Assembly (NCBI GenBank): GCA_944391585.1
Contig: CALXUD010000006.1
Location: 1 to 39,402 of the forward strand
Direction of reading: 5' to 3'
Source: an uncultured Alphaproteobacteria bacterium
GTDB taxonomy: Bacteria > Pseudomonadota > Alphaproteobacteria > CAAHEQ01 > UBA3637
DNA length: 39,402 nt
Part shown: in pieces, positions 1 to 9,015 of the stretch
How positions within the stretch are numbered: the stretch's first letter is position 1
How the letters are laid out: the number at the start of each line of letters is the position of its first letter
Translations under genes and position numbers: made by a program
The notes under the pieces: model-generated
The model's database searches: none
What the model was told of the DNA's origin: nothing
The model's input: the letters and a program-made list of their open reading frames with translations, nothing else

Positions 1-814
<814 letters not shown>

Positions 815-933
815 CACTTGATAACTTAATGTTATCACGCTATGCGTATTTGAAATTTTATATCGCATATGCTTGTGAATTCTATTGACAAGATACGAAT
901 ACTGCTTTATAAAGTTTACACTTATCTTTATAT
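815..933 (+). other. 23S-5S internal transcribed spacer
   Basis: This AT-rich spacer joins the 23S and 5S genes and carries no tRNA. It holds a small hairpin, GATAAC/GTTATC at 820-836. Its last 13 bases form the 5' arm of a long stem enclosing 5S (see the 921-1064 entry). It is presumably removed during rRNA maturation. Confidence 0.8.
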
Positions 934-1064
934 GATCTGGTGGCTATTGTGAAAAGGAACCACCCGATCCCATCCCGAACTCGGACGTGAAACTTTTTAA
1001 CGTCGATGGTACTTTGGCTTAAGCCATGGAAGAGTAGAACACTGCCAGATCTTATAAAGATAAG
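921..1064 (+). other. Precursor stem flanking 5S rRNA
   Basis: The bases at 921-940 (CTTATCTTTATATGATCTGG) are complementary to 1045-1064 (CCAGATCTTATAAAGATAAG) at all but one position. The terminal stem of 5S is therefore extended outward by about 13 further pairs. By analogy with known 5S precursors, this double-stranded region is a likely site for maturation RNases. The pairing is seen directly; the processing role is inferred. Confidence 0.7.
934..1051 (+). rRNA. 5S ribosomal RNA
   Basis: A 118-base 5S rRNA. It has the expected internal motifs: CCCGATCCCATCCCGAACTC for helix III and loop B, GACGTGAAAC, the CGATGGTACT segment and AGAGTAG near the 3' side. The ends GATCTGG and CCAGATC pair to form helix I. 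It lies downstream of 23S in the normal bacterial order and is followed by a strong terminator. Length and motifs leave little doubt; the ends may be off by one or two bases. Confidence 0.95.
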
Positions 1065-1084
1065 AGCTTCTTATTTCAAAAATA

Positions 1085-1118
1085 AAAAAAATTCCCTCGG
1101 TTTTCCGGGGGAATTTTT
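1085..1118 (+). terminator. rRNA operon terminator
   Basis: An AATTCCCTCGG / CCGGGGGAATT hairpin with a TTTT loop is followed by a run of T. The 5' side is a run of A, so the structure also reads as a terminator on the minus strand for the convergent HdeD-like gene, which ends 5 bases further on. Confidence 0.9.
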
Positions 1119-1122
1119 TTAT

Positions 1123-1620
1123 TTAGTTATAGCTGTTTTTGTATTCAATAACTTCTAAGATTCCAAAAAGAATCAAAGAAATACCGATTAAGATTGTAAT
1201 TACTAAGGCTCCAAATATGGGATAGATAAGCATTAACAATCCTAAAATAGATCCGAAAACACCAGTTCCCATTCGTAAAGACCATGTTGGGAATTTTTCT
1301 TTTTTAAGTTGGATAGCAATTATAATTTGAAGAGCGCCTACCAAAATAGTCCATAAAGCCAGTATAAATGGTAAAGTTGCTGCACTTATCCCTAGATTTG
1401 TGATAAATAAAATACCAACTAAAATGTCAAGCACTCCTAAAGCTAAAATACTTCCGAATTTAATAAATCGATAGGTTTGTAAATAGCTGATTCCCATAGC
1501 AATAAATATAATACCTATATATAAAGCGACAGCAATGAGAGCACTTAATGGATTAAAGAGGGCATATATACCTCCTAAAATCATAAAAATACCAAAAATT
1601 AATGTCCAAATATTTTTCAT
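1123..1620 (-). CDS. HdeD family (DUF308) membrane protein
   Basis: The protein has 165 residues and is almost entirely hydrophobic, with about six membrane segments and short loops. The repeated pattern of helix, glycine-rich turn (FGIFMILGGIYAL, GVLDILVGILF, FGSILGLLMLIYP) and helix matches the HdeD/DUF308 family of inner-membrane proteins; in E. coli HdeD is linked to acid resistance. The start is supported by a strong AGGAGG ribosome site 6 bases upstream. A promoter-like TTGCAA, 17 bases, TATTTA can be read on the minus strand upstream. The 270 bases between this gene and the divergent gene at 1891 hold nothing else but AT-rich sequence. The biochemical function is unknown. Confidence 0.8.
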   Translation of the reverse strand: MKNIWTLIFGIFMILGGIYALFNPLSALIAVALYIGIIFIAMGISYLQTYRFIKFGSILALGVLDILVGILFITNLGISAATLPFILALWTILVGALQIIIAIQLKKEKFPTWSLRMGTGVFGSILGLLMLIYPIFGALVITILIGISLILFGILEVIEYKNSYN

Positions 1621-1890
1621 TGTTTCCTCCTTTTATTAAAAAATGTCTCTTATATTAAATAAGTTTTTTTGATAATTTTTGCAAGTTGTTATGAAAAGCG
1701 AATCGTTTTTGATTTAAAAAGATTAAAAAAACAAACTGTTGGTTATGATTTTTTGCTTCTTGATTTGAAAAAAATATGAAATAATCTCTTATTTTATATA
1801 TAAAAAATATAATAAAAACAATATGTTGCAATCTTTCTGTTTCTTTTATCTTTAAAAAGTATATAATAAATAAAAACAGAAAGGATTTCC

Positions 1891-2745
1891 ATGTTTTTCC
1901 CAACTAAAAATAAAGAACTTGCAACGAGAAAAAACGTTGAAAGAAAATATCATTTGTTAGCGCATCATACCATTTTCAATGGTTTTTTGGATACAAGGGT
2001 TCGTTTTGAAAATTATAACCGAGATGTCCAGTTGAATTTATATGATACAGCAGCAATCTCTAAAAAATCTTATAGTATATCTTGTGTTTATACAGCACAA
2101 AATCCGGTTTATTGGGATAATATTGCCAATTTACATCCGCATGTTTCAGGGGTGTCTATTTTTCCGGCATTAGGATTAATGGCTTCGGGATCTATGTTTG
2201 TTCCACATGACTGGGAGAAAACTTTAAAATATCATTTAACAATGAATCCTAAAATGTTGATCGGTGAAATTGGATTGGATTTAACGCAACAAGGTCAATC
2301 TATGTCTTTGGAGGCTCAAAAAGAACTCTTTAAAAAACAATTAAATACCGCTGTTTTTTGGGGGCGCTCTGTTTTACTTTCAGCACCGAATGCTTTACCT
2401 GAAATGATTCAAATTCTTCAAGAAGAAAATCGAAAATTGCCGCCTGCCATGATTTTACCTGCAGCTCAGGTTTCATATCAATTATTGCCACAGTTGCAAA
2501 ATATTCCAAATCTGTATTATTCATTCTCTCCATATGTGATGGATTCGCGGGGGTATAATGAGCGTCGTGTACTGCACAAAACACCATTGAATCGAATTTT
2601 GCTGGAAAGCAAAACGAAAATTAAAAATTGTAATTCTGCGAATTTACCATATGTGGCGAATTTTATTGCTAAAAACTTACATATAGAACGTAAACAACTC
2701 TATGCTGCTCTATTAAAAAATAGCCAGCGCATTTTAGGCGATTAG
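1891..2745 (+). CDS. TatD-like metallohydrolase homologue lacking the usual histidines (probable pseudoenzyme)
   Basis: The protein has 284 residues. Overall order and several motifs recall TatD-family metal-dependent DNases: ALGLMAS around residue 100 where TatD proteins have ALGLHP, IGEIGLDL at residues 124-131 (the signature around the catalytic glutamate, here E126), a central FSPYVMD segment, and ILLES near the C-terminus where TatD proteins have LLETDAP. The usual N-terminal H-x-H metal site is absent (FLDTRVRF in its place), and the histidines of the second and third metal-ligand segments are replaced (SVLLSAPN, MILPAAQ). It is therefore probably not a standard TatD nuclease. The start has an AAAGGA site 7 bases upstream. 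It converges on the hydrolase gene with a 3-base gap. Confidence 0.6.
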   Translation: MFFPTKNKELATRKNVERKYHLLAHHTIFNGFLDTRVRFENYNRDVQLNLYDTAAISKKSYSISCVYTAQNPVYWDNIANLHPHVSGVSIFPALGLMASGSMFVPHDWEKTLKYHLTMNPKMLIGEIGLDLTQQGQSMSLEAQKELFKKQLNTAVFWGRSVLLSAPNALPEMIQILQEENRKLPPAMILPAAQVSYQLLPQLQNIPNLYYSFSPYVMDSRGYNERRVLHKTPLNRILLESKTKIKNCNSANLPYVANFIAKNLHIERKQLYAALLKNSQRILGD

Positions 2746-2748
2746 TTC

Positions 2749-3450
2749 TTAATAATCATCATTTGGAATAGGTTGACGTTTAATCTTTTTAAAAGTCTTT
2801 TTGGGCTTTCGAGATTTAATATCCGGCACCATTAATGTAATCGTATCATGTAATTCTTTTAATTGATTGGTATATAAATGATCTGCTTTTGGCAATTCTC
2901 GATACTCCACATGCACAAAACGGTGATTGGATAATTGTTCTGCCAGCATTTCAACCGTTGCCGTTTCCACAACAGTGTCTTGCAAGCCTTGAATAATCAA
3001 TCCTGAAGAAGGACACGGCGTTAAAAAATCAAAGGCATATAAATTTGTTGGGGGAGATACAAACACAAACCCCTTAATTTCCGGCCGTCGCATCAATAAT
3101 TGAGCAGCGATCCATGCCCCAAAAGAATATCCAGCAATCCAACACACATTGGATTCAATATCTAAATTTTGTAAATAATCTAAAGCGGCAATTGCATCAG
3201 CGAGTTCTCCCACACCGGTGCCGTCAATTTGACCTTGTGATTTTCCAACTCCCCTGAAATTAAAGCGTAAAACCGTAAACCCCATATTGACAAATGCTTG
3301 AAAAATCGCATATGTTACACGATTATTTAATGTGCCGCCCAAAGTTGGTTCCGGATGTAAAACCAATGCCAATGGTGCGCGTGGATTTTCAGATCTGTGC
3401 AAACGAGCTTCAAGACGACCAGCCGGTCCGTTAAAAAAAACTTCAGACAT
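2749..3450 (-). CDS. Alpha/beta hydrolase
   Basis: The protein has 233 residues and the fold of a small serine hydrolase. It shows the N-terminal HPEPTLGG segment (residues 32-39), FNFRGVGKSQG (64-73, the RG-G-S loop typical of this group), the nucleophile elbow GYSFG with Ser109, GLQD for the acid residue near 155-158, and KADH with His191 as the probable catalytic histidine. The C-terminal 25 residues are lysine-rich. The group (COG2945-like) is common in alphaproteobacteria and is annotated only as hydrolase; the substrate is unknown. No signal peptide is visible, so it is probably cytoplasmic. It converges with the TatD-like gene and seems to be transcribed alone. Confidence 0.85.
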   Translation of the reverse strand: MSEVFFNGPAGRLEARLHRSENPRAPLALVLHPEPTLGGTLNNRVTYAIFQAFVNMGFTVLRFNFRGVGKSQGQIDGTGVGELADAIAALDYLQNLDIESNVCWIAGYSFGAWIAAQLLMRRPEIKGFVFVSPPTNLYAFDFLTPCPSSGLIIQGLQDTVVETATVEMLAEQLSNHRFVHVEYRELPKADHLYTNQLKELHDTITLMVPDIKSRKPKKTFKKIKRQPIPNDDY

Positions 3451-3535
3451 TCTTTTTCTCCAATTTTTTTTATCGTATGAGATTTTTTTATAAAAATCAA
3501 GATTTTTTTCGTTTTCTTTCTATCGGGGAAAGCTG

Positions 3536-3564
3536 TTGTCAAAAAATAAAATCTCTGTTAAAAT
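3536..3564 (+). promoter_or_regulatory. Promoter for the glycosyltransferase gene
   Basis: TTGTCA (3536-3541), a 17-base spacer, and TAAAAT (3559-3564). The -10 box ends 25 bases before the start codon, giving a short leader. Confidence 0.6.
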
Positions 3565-3589
3565 GCCAAGCGCTCAATAGAGGATAAAA

Positions 3590-5707
3590 ATGAAACGAAA
3601 AAAATTACTCTTTAATGCTGAAATTATTTTGAAAAAAATTGTCCGCACTTCAGGACGCAGCGGTATTTTCTTTGCTGCCTATAATATCTTGGTTCATTTG
3701 TTAAAACAAAATCGATTTGATATTTTTTTGTATTGTTCCCCTGGAGAAGAAAAAACATTAACTCAAATCATTCGTTCGGATCCGTTATTGAGAAAAGCTC
3801 GTTTATTAAAACCGGAGACGTTTTTATCCCCAGTCCGTCGTTTGCAGGTTCAAGCCGAATTGGCCCTTTTACCACCAACTTTACGTGCACAAAAATCGGC
3901 TCAATTATTAAATCAGGCATTGAAAAAAATAGATTTGTATTTTTCTCCGACCTATGAGGTACCGACGTGTATTAAAGCACAAAAAAAATTGAGACGTTTC
4001 CACTTAATCCATGACATGATTCCGTTTATTTTCCCACAATACTATCCCAGTATGGGAGCCGGTACACATGGTTTACAGATTTTAATCAATTCCGTTGAAG
4101 ATAATGACTTTTTTATCGCGAATTCAGAATCTACTCGTCGGGACTTTTTACAATATGTGCCACATGTGTCAGCCGATCGGATTGTAACAGCGCCATTAGC
4201 AGTGTCTGATCGTTTTCAGCCGGCAACAGCCACGCGTATTTTAAGCACAAAAAAGCGATATCATATTCCGCTTAAAAAAGAGTATATTTTAAGTGTTTGT
4301 ACATTAGAGCCTCGCAAAAATTTAGCGATGATTATGCTGGCATTCACAAAATTCATTGAAAAACATAAGATTAAAAATTTGGTATTGGTTTTGGTTGGTG
4401 CTGCTTGGCAAGATTTTGAATCAAAAATTACCAATCAAATTAAAAACTTTTCAAAGTACAAAGATAAAATTATCCGTACCGGTTATGTGGAAGACGAAGA
4501 TTTACCTCCCTTATATTCGGGTGCAAAATGGTTTGTTTATACCTCGCAATATGAAGGATTTGGATTTCCGCCGCTGGAAGCAATGAAGTGCGGTACACCG
4601 GTTATAACTTCTAATAATTCAGCTTTTCCGGAGGTTGTGGGAAAAGCGGCTTTAACCATTTCACCGGCATCGCTTAAAGACCATATCAAGGCCTTTGAAA
4701 CATATCACAGCAAAAAATCCATTCGTCAGGCAAATATAAAAAAAGGTTTCCAACAGGCTCAAAAATTCTCATGGGACAGATGTGCTAAAATTATTGCAGA
4801 TACAATGATGGAAAGTTTGGAAAAACCATTACCTAACCCCTTTACCAAACCGGTTTTATTTTTAATTTTTAATCGCTTGGATACGACTAAAAAAGTTTTT
4901 GAACAAATTCGTAAGGTTAAGCCGCCACGTCTTTATATTGCATCTGATGCTCCGCGTCCCGAGCGTGCAGGGGAAGCCGCTGCCGTTGCAGCTACCCAAA
5001 AATGGGTTTTGGATCATGTGGATTGGCCTTGCGAAGTTCAAACCTTGTTCCGCAAAAAGAATTTAGGCTGTAAAAGAGCTGTCAGTTCAGCGATTACATG
5101 GTTTTTTAATCAAGAACCGGATGGCATCATTTTAGAAGACGATTGCGTTCCAAGCCAATCTTTTTTCTGGTTTTGTTCGGAGTTATTGGATAAATATCGG
5201 AATCACCCGAAAGTTGGGCATATCGCAGGATATACCCCGCCATTGGATTATGGTATTCCGGAAAGCTATTATTTTGCACGCCAAATGTATTGTTGGGGAT
5301 GGGCTTCTTGGGCAGACAGATGGGCGCACTTTAAAGCAGATTGGCAAAACTATCGTCCCGCAATGATTAAAAAAATGTCTAAACGAAAGAAGTTTCAGGA
5401 TCATTTCTTGCATGTCTTGAATGAAATGAAAAAAATTTCGTCATTTAATTCTTGGGCTTATCATTGGGCATTTCAATTGGCTGATGAAGGCAAATGTTGT
5501 ATCAATCCAACCCGTAATTTGGTGTCTAATATTGGTTTTTCAGGGACACAATCATTGGAGGTTGAACCGGGACTTGGAACAAAAACATATGAAATAACAG
5601 CTTTAGTCCACCCAAAAAAAGTAGCCTTTAATGATAAAATCAATGAGCAAAACTATGATTTTATGCTTTCCGGACGCGCTGAAGCGGAAAAACCAAAAAA
5701 ATCTTAA
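3590..5707 (+). CDS. Two-domain glycosyltransferase: GT4 domain plus GT-A-like domain
   Basis: The protein has 705 residues in two halves. Residues 1 to about 420 form a GT-B retaining transferase of the GT4 type: [36 protein letters not shown], and the EX7E element EGFGFPPLE (E322 and E330) that contacts the nucleotide sugar. From about residue 424 a separate GT-A-like domain begins ([16 protein letters not shown], then [10 protein letters not shown]) with an acidic ILEDDC metal-binding motif (D517, D518) and a tryptophan-rich [10 protein letters not shown] segment. Such proteins assemble surface polysaccharide or LPS. No membrane segment is visible, so it is presumably cytoplasmic or peripheral. 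It sits alone between a promoter and tRNA-Met rather than in a polysaccharide cluster. Domain calls are firm; sugar specificity cannot be read. Confidence 0.85.
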   Translation: MKRKKLLFNAEIILKKIVRTSGRSGIFFAAYNILVHLLKQNRFDIFLYCSPGEEKTLTQIIRSDPLLRKARLLKPETFLSPVRRLQVQAELALLPPTLRAQKSAQLLNQALKKIDLYFSPTYEVPTCIKAQKKLRRFHLIHDMIPFIFPQYYPSMGAGTHGLQILINSVEDNDFFIANSESTRRDFLQYVPHVSADRIVTAPLAVSDRFQPATATRILSTKKRYHIPLKKEYILSVCTLEPRKNLAMIMLAFTKFIEKHKIKNLVLVLVGAAWQDFESKITNQIKNFSKYKDKIIRTGYVEDEDLPPLYSGAKWFVYTSQYEGFGFPPLEAMKCGTPVITSNNSAFPEVVGKAALTISPASLKDHIKAFETYHSKKSIRQANIKKGFQQAQKFSWDRCAKIIADTMMESLEKPLPNPFTKPVLFLIFNRLDTTKKVFEQIRKVKPPRLYIASDAPRPERAGEAAAVAATQKWVLDHVDWPCEVQTLFRKKNLGCKRAVSSAITWFFNQEPDGIILEDDCVPSQSFFWFCSELLDKYRNHPKVGHIAGYTPPLDYGIPESYYFARQMYCWGWASWADRWAHFKADWQNYRPAMIKKMSKRKKFQDHFLHVLNEMKKISSFNSWAYHWAFQLADEGKCCINPTRNLVSNIGFSGTQSLEVEPGLGTKTYEITALVHPKKVAFNDKINEQNYDFMLSGRAEAEKPKKS

Positions 5708-5715
5708 AAATTCTG

Positions 5716-5744
5716 TTGACTTTTGTTCTTAAATCCAGTATAAG
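5716..5744 (+). promoter_or_regulatory. Promoter for tRNA-Met
   Basis: TTGACT (5716-5721), a 17-base spacer, and TATAAG (5739-5744). It is close to consensus and lies 13 bases before the mature tRNA 5' end. Confidence 0.75.
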
Positions 5745-5757
5745 AAAAAATACTTTT

Positions 5758-5834
5758 GGCGAAGTAGCTCAGGTGGCTAGAGCAGCGGAATCATAATCCG
5801 CGTGTCGGGGGTTCGAATCCCTCCTTCGCTACCA
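5758..5834 (+). tRNA. tRNA-Met (CAT), elongator
   Basis: A 77-base cloverleaf with encoded CCA. The acceptor GGCGAAG pairs with CTTCGCT (one G-U pair), the anticodon stem is GCGGA/TCCGC with loop ATCATAA and anticodon CAT, and the T arm reads GGGGGTTCGAATCCCTC. The sequence resembles elongator tRNA-Met of alphaproteobacteria. It lacks the features of initiator tRNA and does not look like the lysidine-modified tRNA-Ile2. It has its own promoter and terminator. Confidence 0.93.
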
Positions 5835-5836
5835 AT

Positions 5837-5860
5837 AACACCTGTTGAGGTGTTTTTTTT
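5837..5860 (+). terminator. Terminator of tRNA-Met
   Basis: An ACACCT / AGGTGT hairpin with a GTTG loop followed by eight T, three bases after the tRNA CCA end. Confidence 0.85.
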
Positions 5861-5891
5861 ATTTTAGTCGAAATTTTATCACATTTGAATA

Positions 5892-5907
5892 TTAATTAGC
5901 TAATTAA
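5892..5907. repeat. 16-base perfect palindrome
   Basis: TTAATTAGCTAATTAA is perfectly self-complementary. It lies in the AT-rich gap (5861-6017) between the tRNA terminator and the 3' end of the lysozyme gene. It could be a protein-binding site or chance in AT-rich DNA. I see nothing else definite in this gap apart from a loose AAAGAATT/AATTCTTT inverted repeat near 5942-5980, which might end lysozyme transcription. Confidence 0.4.
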
Positions 5908-6017
5908 ATAGAGGGATTATATTTCGCTGTTTTACATAAAAAAGAATTCTATGATTTTTCCGCACGTAAAAATTCTTTCTTCTCATTTGTAAAAAAATAA
6001 TGTCAACAAATTAAAAA

Positions 6018-6821
6018 TTAACCTTCGTGGTCAGATCTTTTTTTCAATAAATAAGCTAAAAAGTCAGCTCGTTGGCGATGAGCTTGTAAAAATAAAGATT
6101 GTCGCCATTCATTACGCCCAGATTGGACATTTTTAATCTCGCTTTCTTTACCAGCCACTAAATAATTACGTTTTTTTAGAGCGTTAAAAAAACGGGGCCA
6201 TTTTTGAGGTGTAAAACCAGAATTTCCTAATGTATACTGCATATCAATTAAGGCCAGTTGCACATTTCGCGGCATAGATAGAAAATCCAATCCCGCTTTT
6301 GTCATTTTTCGATCTAATTCGGTAATTAAATTTTGAGATTTTGCTAAATATAAACGTTGAGCATATGCCGGCGTAATTTGACAAGAAAACTTCTTTTGTT
6401 TTTCGGCGACTAAAGAACAACGGCCATATTTCACTACTTTTTTGCGGTAAGCCGCTAAAGAATAATAATAAGCTTTTTTCTGGTCAAGATTTAATAATTG
6501 CAAACGGGAATTACGTAATTCCAATTTACAAAAGTCTTTCATGGAATCAACGTTAATACCAACTCCGATAGTAATACTTCCCGTTGAACAAATATAAGGT
6601 TTTAAAACGCATTTTTCAAACTTTAAAGCATATTGCATATAAGTGTTAGAAAGATGTTGAATCTGTTGAGTTCTTAATTGATAATCACTTTTCATTTCGG
6701 TTTTCGCATTAAAAAGCGTATTATTCGGTTGAACGGATTTGGCCTGTGCCTGTGCGCCAGCGACAGTAAGAGCGGCACTTAATGTGATTGATTTTAATAA
6801 GTTTTTTAATTTATTGCTCAT
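6018..6821 (-). CDS. Secreted phage-type lysozyme (GH24-like)
   Basis: The protein has 267 residues from the chosen start. An ATG eight codons upstream is rejected because GAAGG sits properly before this one. The first 27 residues form a signal peptide (KNLLKSITLSAALTVAGAQAQA), so it is exported. The catalytic segment reads KFEKCVLKPY then ICSTGSITIGVGIN: E69 is the predicted general acid, T84 the conserved threonine, and C78 stands where T4 lysozyme has Asp20, a substitution seen in some endolysins. LALIDMQYTLGN is the usual C-terminal half signature. It should cleave peptidoglycan. The GH24 family is mostly phage-borne; here it is single and next to a tRNA, so it may be a domesticated prophage gene or envelope-remodelling enzyme. 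Confidence 0.8.
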   Translation of the reverse strand: MSNKLKNLLKSITLSAALTVAGAQAQAKSVQPNNTLFNAKTEMKSDYQLRTQQIQHLSNTYMQYALKFEKCVLKPYICSTGSITIGVGINVDSMKDFCKLELRNSRLQLLNLDQKKAYYYSLAAYRKKVVKYGRCSLVAEKQKKFSCQITPAYAQRLYLAKSQNLITELDRKMTKAGLDFLSMPRNVQLALIDMQYTLGNSGFTPQKWPRFFNALKKRNYLVAGKESEIKNVQSGRNEWRQSLFLQAHRQRADFLAYLLKKRSDHEG

Positions 6822-6957
6822 TATTTTTCCTTCATTAATGTACAAATTATATTGGGAAAAAGGGAGAAGTGCAATAAAAAAACGATAATCAGTTTTATAA
6901 AAAGGCTTTTTTTATTTTCAGAAGATCGATATCCGTTCAGCTTAGATAAAAAAATAC

Positions 6958-6986
6958 TTGCAAAGCCGTGTAAGGCTTTATAGAAT
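6958..6986 (+). promoter_or_regulatory. Promoter of the oad operon with palindromic spacer
   Basis: TTGCAA (6958-6963), a 17-base spacer and TAGAAT (6981-6986) precede the oadG ribosome site. The spacer contains the inverted repeat AAAGCC/GGCTTT (6962-6979), which lies between and partly on the promoter boxes, where a repressor operator would be expected. The promoter is read from sequence; the operator is inference. Confidence 0.55.
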
Positions 6987-7014
6987 AAATCTCAAAGCAT
7001 GGGAGGTTTTTATT

Positions 7015-7191
7015 ATGATAGTTCAATCTTGTATAATTGCCTTAATTGGTATGGGTGCTGTTTTTGCCTTTTTGTTTATTCTCATTGCGGTAACGCTTTT
7101 GATGTCTAAAACAGTTGGCATATTAACACGCTCCAATTTATCTGAAATTGCAGCCGCTGTCGCGTTTGCTCGTCATCAAAAAGGAGAATAA
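7015..7191 (+). CDS. oadG: OadG-like small membrane subunit of Na+-pumping decarboxylase
   Basis: The protein has 58 residues with one strong N-terminal membrane helix (about residues 5-30) and a short cytoplasmic tail rich in alanine (SEIAAAVAFARHQKGE), the usual look of decarboxylase gamma subunits. The start is set by GGGAGG 8 bases upstream; the longer frame beginning at 6958 lacks a ribosome site and overlaps the promoter. It is shorter than typical OadG (about 80 residues). The gamma subunit anchors alpha to beta and binds zinc through its tail; no obvious metal ligands beyond one histidine are present here. Two bases separate its stop from the oadA start. Confidence 0.75.
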   Translation: MIVQSCIIALIGMGAVFAFLFILIAVTLLMSKTVGILTRSNLSEIAAAVAFARHQKGE

Positions 7192-7193
7192 GC

Positions 7194-9014
7194 ATGGTAA
7201 AGTCATCTAAAAAGAAGAAAATTTCATTTATGTGTACGGCTTTTCGGGACGGGTTCCAATCCGGATATGGTGCGCGCGTATTGTCTAAAGATTATATGCC
7301 GGTGGTTGAAATGGCGGTTAAAGAGGCCGGTTTTACAAACATTGAAGCTGGTGGAGGTGCTTCGTTTCAAGCCTCTTTCTTTTATAACAATGAAAATGCT
7401 TTTGATGTCATGGATGAGTTTCGTCGGGTGTGTGGACCGAAAGTGAACCTGCAAACATTGTCGCGTGGTGTAAACGTAGTGGCGTTGGATTCTCAAAGTT
7501 CTGAAATGATTGATTTGCATGCCAAAATGTTTAAAAAACATGGGATGAGCACAATTCGAAATTTTGATGCTTTGAATGATCCGGAAAATTTGATTTACAG
7601 TTCCAAATGCATTAAAAAAGCCGGGTTGAAAAACCAATTGTGTGTGGCCATGATGTCTTTGCCGCCACATTGTTCGGGAGCTCATACGCCGGACTTTTAT
7701 ATTGATCGGTTAAATAAATTTATCAAGGCCAAAGTACCTTTTGATTCTATTTGCTTTAAAGATGCATCTGGTACGGCCATTCCGGCAACAGTTTATGAAA
7801 CCATTAAACGGGCGCGTAAAATTTTAGGCTCGGATGTTCCGATTGAATTTCATAATCATGAAACCGCCGGGACGGGCGTTGTTTGTTATATGGCGGCAAT
7901 TGAAGGTGGCGCGGATATTGTTGATTTGTCACTTTCTCCGGTTTCGGGAGGTACTTGTCAGCCGGATGTGGCTACAATGTGGCATGCATTACGCGGTTCA
8001 GAATATGAACTGGATTGTGATGTAGATGCAGTGATGCGCGTGGAAGATGCTTTAAAAGAGGCATTAAAGGATTATTTCTTGCCACCGGAAGCATTACACA
8101 GTGATCCGCGTATTCCATTTTCTCCAATGCCGGGAGGAGCCTTGACGGCAAATACCCAGATGCTGCGGGATAACGGATTAATGGATAAGTATTCCGAAAT
8201 TATTGATGCAATGGAAGAAGTGGTAAGTAAAGGCGGTTTTGGCACCTCGGTTACTCCGGTTTCTCAATTCTATTTCCAACAGGCATTTAATAACGTGATG
8301 GCAGGCCCATGGAAAAAAATTGCTGAAGGTTATGGCAAAATGGTATTGGGATATTTTGGAAAAACGCCAGTAGCTCCGGATCCAGAAGTTGTTAAAATTG
8401 CTGCGGAACAATTGGGATTAAAGCCAACAAAAGAAACGGTTTTATCCATCAATGATAAAAATCCAAATAAATCTCGTAAACATTATGAAGATTTATTGAA
8501 GGAAGCAAATTTACCTATTACGGATGAAAATGTCTTTATCTGCGCCAGTTGTGGTCAAAAGGGAATTGATTTCTTGTTGGGTAAAGGAAAAATTGGTGTG
8601 CGCTATGTGGAGAAGAAAACTGCTTGTGCAAAATCTGATAAAAATACGTATCATTTATCCATAAACGGTCAAGCATATGATGTGATATTAAAAGATGATA
8701 AAACCGCTGTTGTAAATGGTGTTGAATATGCTGTTCAAGAACTGGATAAGGCTGTTGCTTCAGCTCCTGTCAGTGAGAACAATGTTTCTACATCGAGTAA
8801 TGCTGATGTGATTACGGCGGGGACTCCCGGTGTAATTACCTCTATTGCCGTTTCGGTTGGACAAAATGTGAAAAAAGGAGATGTGGTTTGTGTCTTGGAA
8901 GTGATGAAAATGGAAACTAAAGTTTTGGCGCCAAAGGATGGCAAAATTGCCGAAATTATGGTTCAAAAGGGTGCTTCGGTCAAAACAGGTGATGCATTGA
9001 TGAAGGTGGCTTAG
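7194..9014 (+). CDS. oadA: Biotin-dependent decarboxylase alpha subunit (oxaloacetate decarboxylase type)
   Basis: The protein has 606 residues. Residues about 10-290 form a carboxyltransferase TIM barrel: [13 protein letters not shown] with the conserved Asp (the family norm is RDAHQS), SICFKDASG with the probable catalytic Lys, [12 protein letters not shown] with the metal-binding H-x-H, and VSGGTCQPD. The conserved C-terminal carboxyltransferase region follows. Residues about 535-606 are a biotinyl domain with VMKMET, biotin being attached to Lys572. The enzyme moves carboxylate from the substrate, probably oxaloacetate, to biotin, and OadB then decarboxylates it while pumping Na+. The barrel is divergent from the E. 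coli/Klebsiella type, so another 2-oxo or acyl-CoA substrate cannot be excluded. Confidence 0.85.
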   Translation: MVKSSKKKKISFMCTAFRDGFQSGYGARVLSKDYMPVVEMAVKEAGFTNIEAGGGASFQASFFYNNENAFDVMDEFRRVCGPKVNLQTLSRGVNVVALDSQSSEMIDLHAKMFKKHGMSTIRNFDALNDPENLIYSSKCIKKAGLKNQLCVAMMSLPPHCSGAHTPDFYIDRLNKFIKAKVPFDSICFKDASGTAIPATVYETIKRARKILGSDVPIEFHNHETAGTGVVCYMAAIEGGADIVDLSLSPVSGGTCQPDVATMWHALRGSEYELDCDVDAVMRVEDALKEALKDYFLPPEALHSDPRIPFSPMPGGALTANTQMLRDNGLMDKYSEIIDAMEEVVSKGGFGTSVTPVSQFYFQQAFNNVMAGPWKKIAEGYGKMVLGYFGKTPVAPDPEVVKIAAEQLGLKPTKETVLSINDKNPNKSRKHYEDLLKEANLPITDENVFICASCGQKGIDFLLGKGKIGVRYVEKKTACAKSDKNTYHLSINGQAYDVILKDDKTAVVNGVEYAVQELDKAVASAPVSENNVSTSSNADVITAGTPGVITSIAVSVGQNVKKGDVVCVLEVMKMETKVLAPKDGKIAEIMVQKGASVKTGDALMKVA

Positions 9015-9015
9015 C

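Noticed and set aside
1655-1903. 82-codon minus-strand frame rich in Phe, Ile and Lys
   Set aside because: It lies in AT-rich intergenic DNA, overlaps the start of the TatD-like gene and has low-complexity composition without a ribosome site.
6958-7014. Longer start for the OadG-like protein
   Set aside because: It overlaps the predicted promoter and has no ribosome site, whereas the ATG at 7015 follows GGGAGG.
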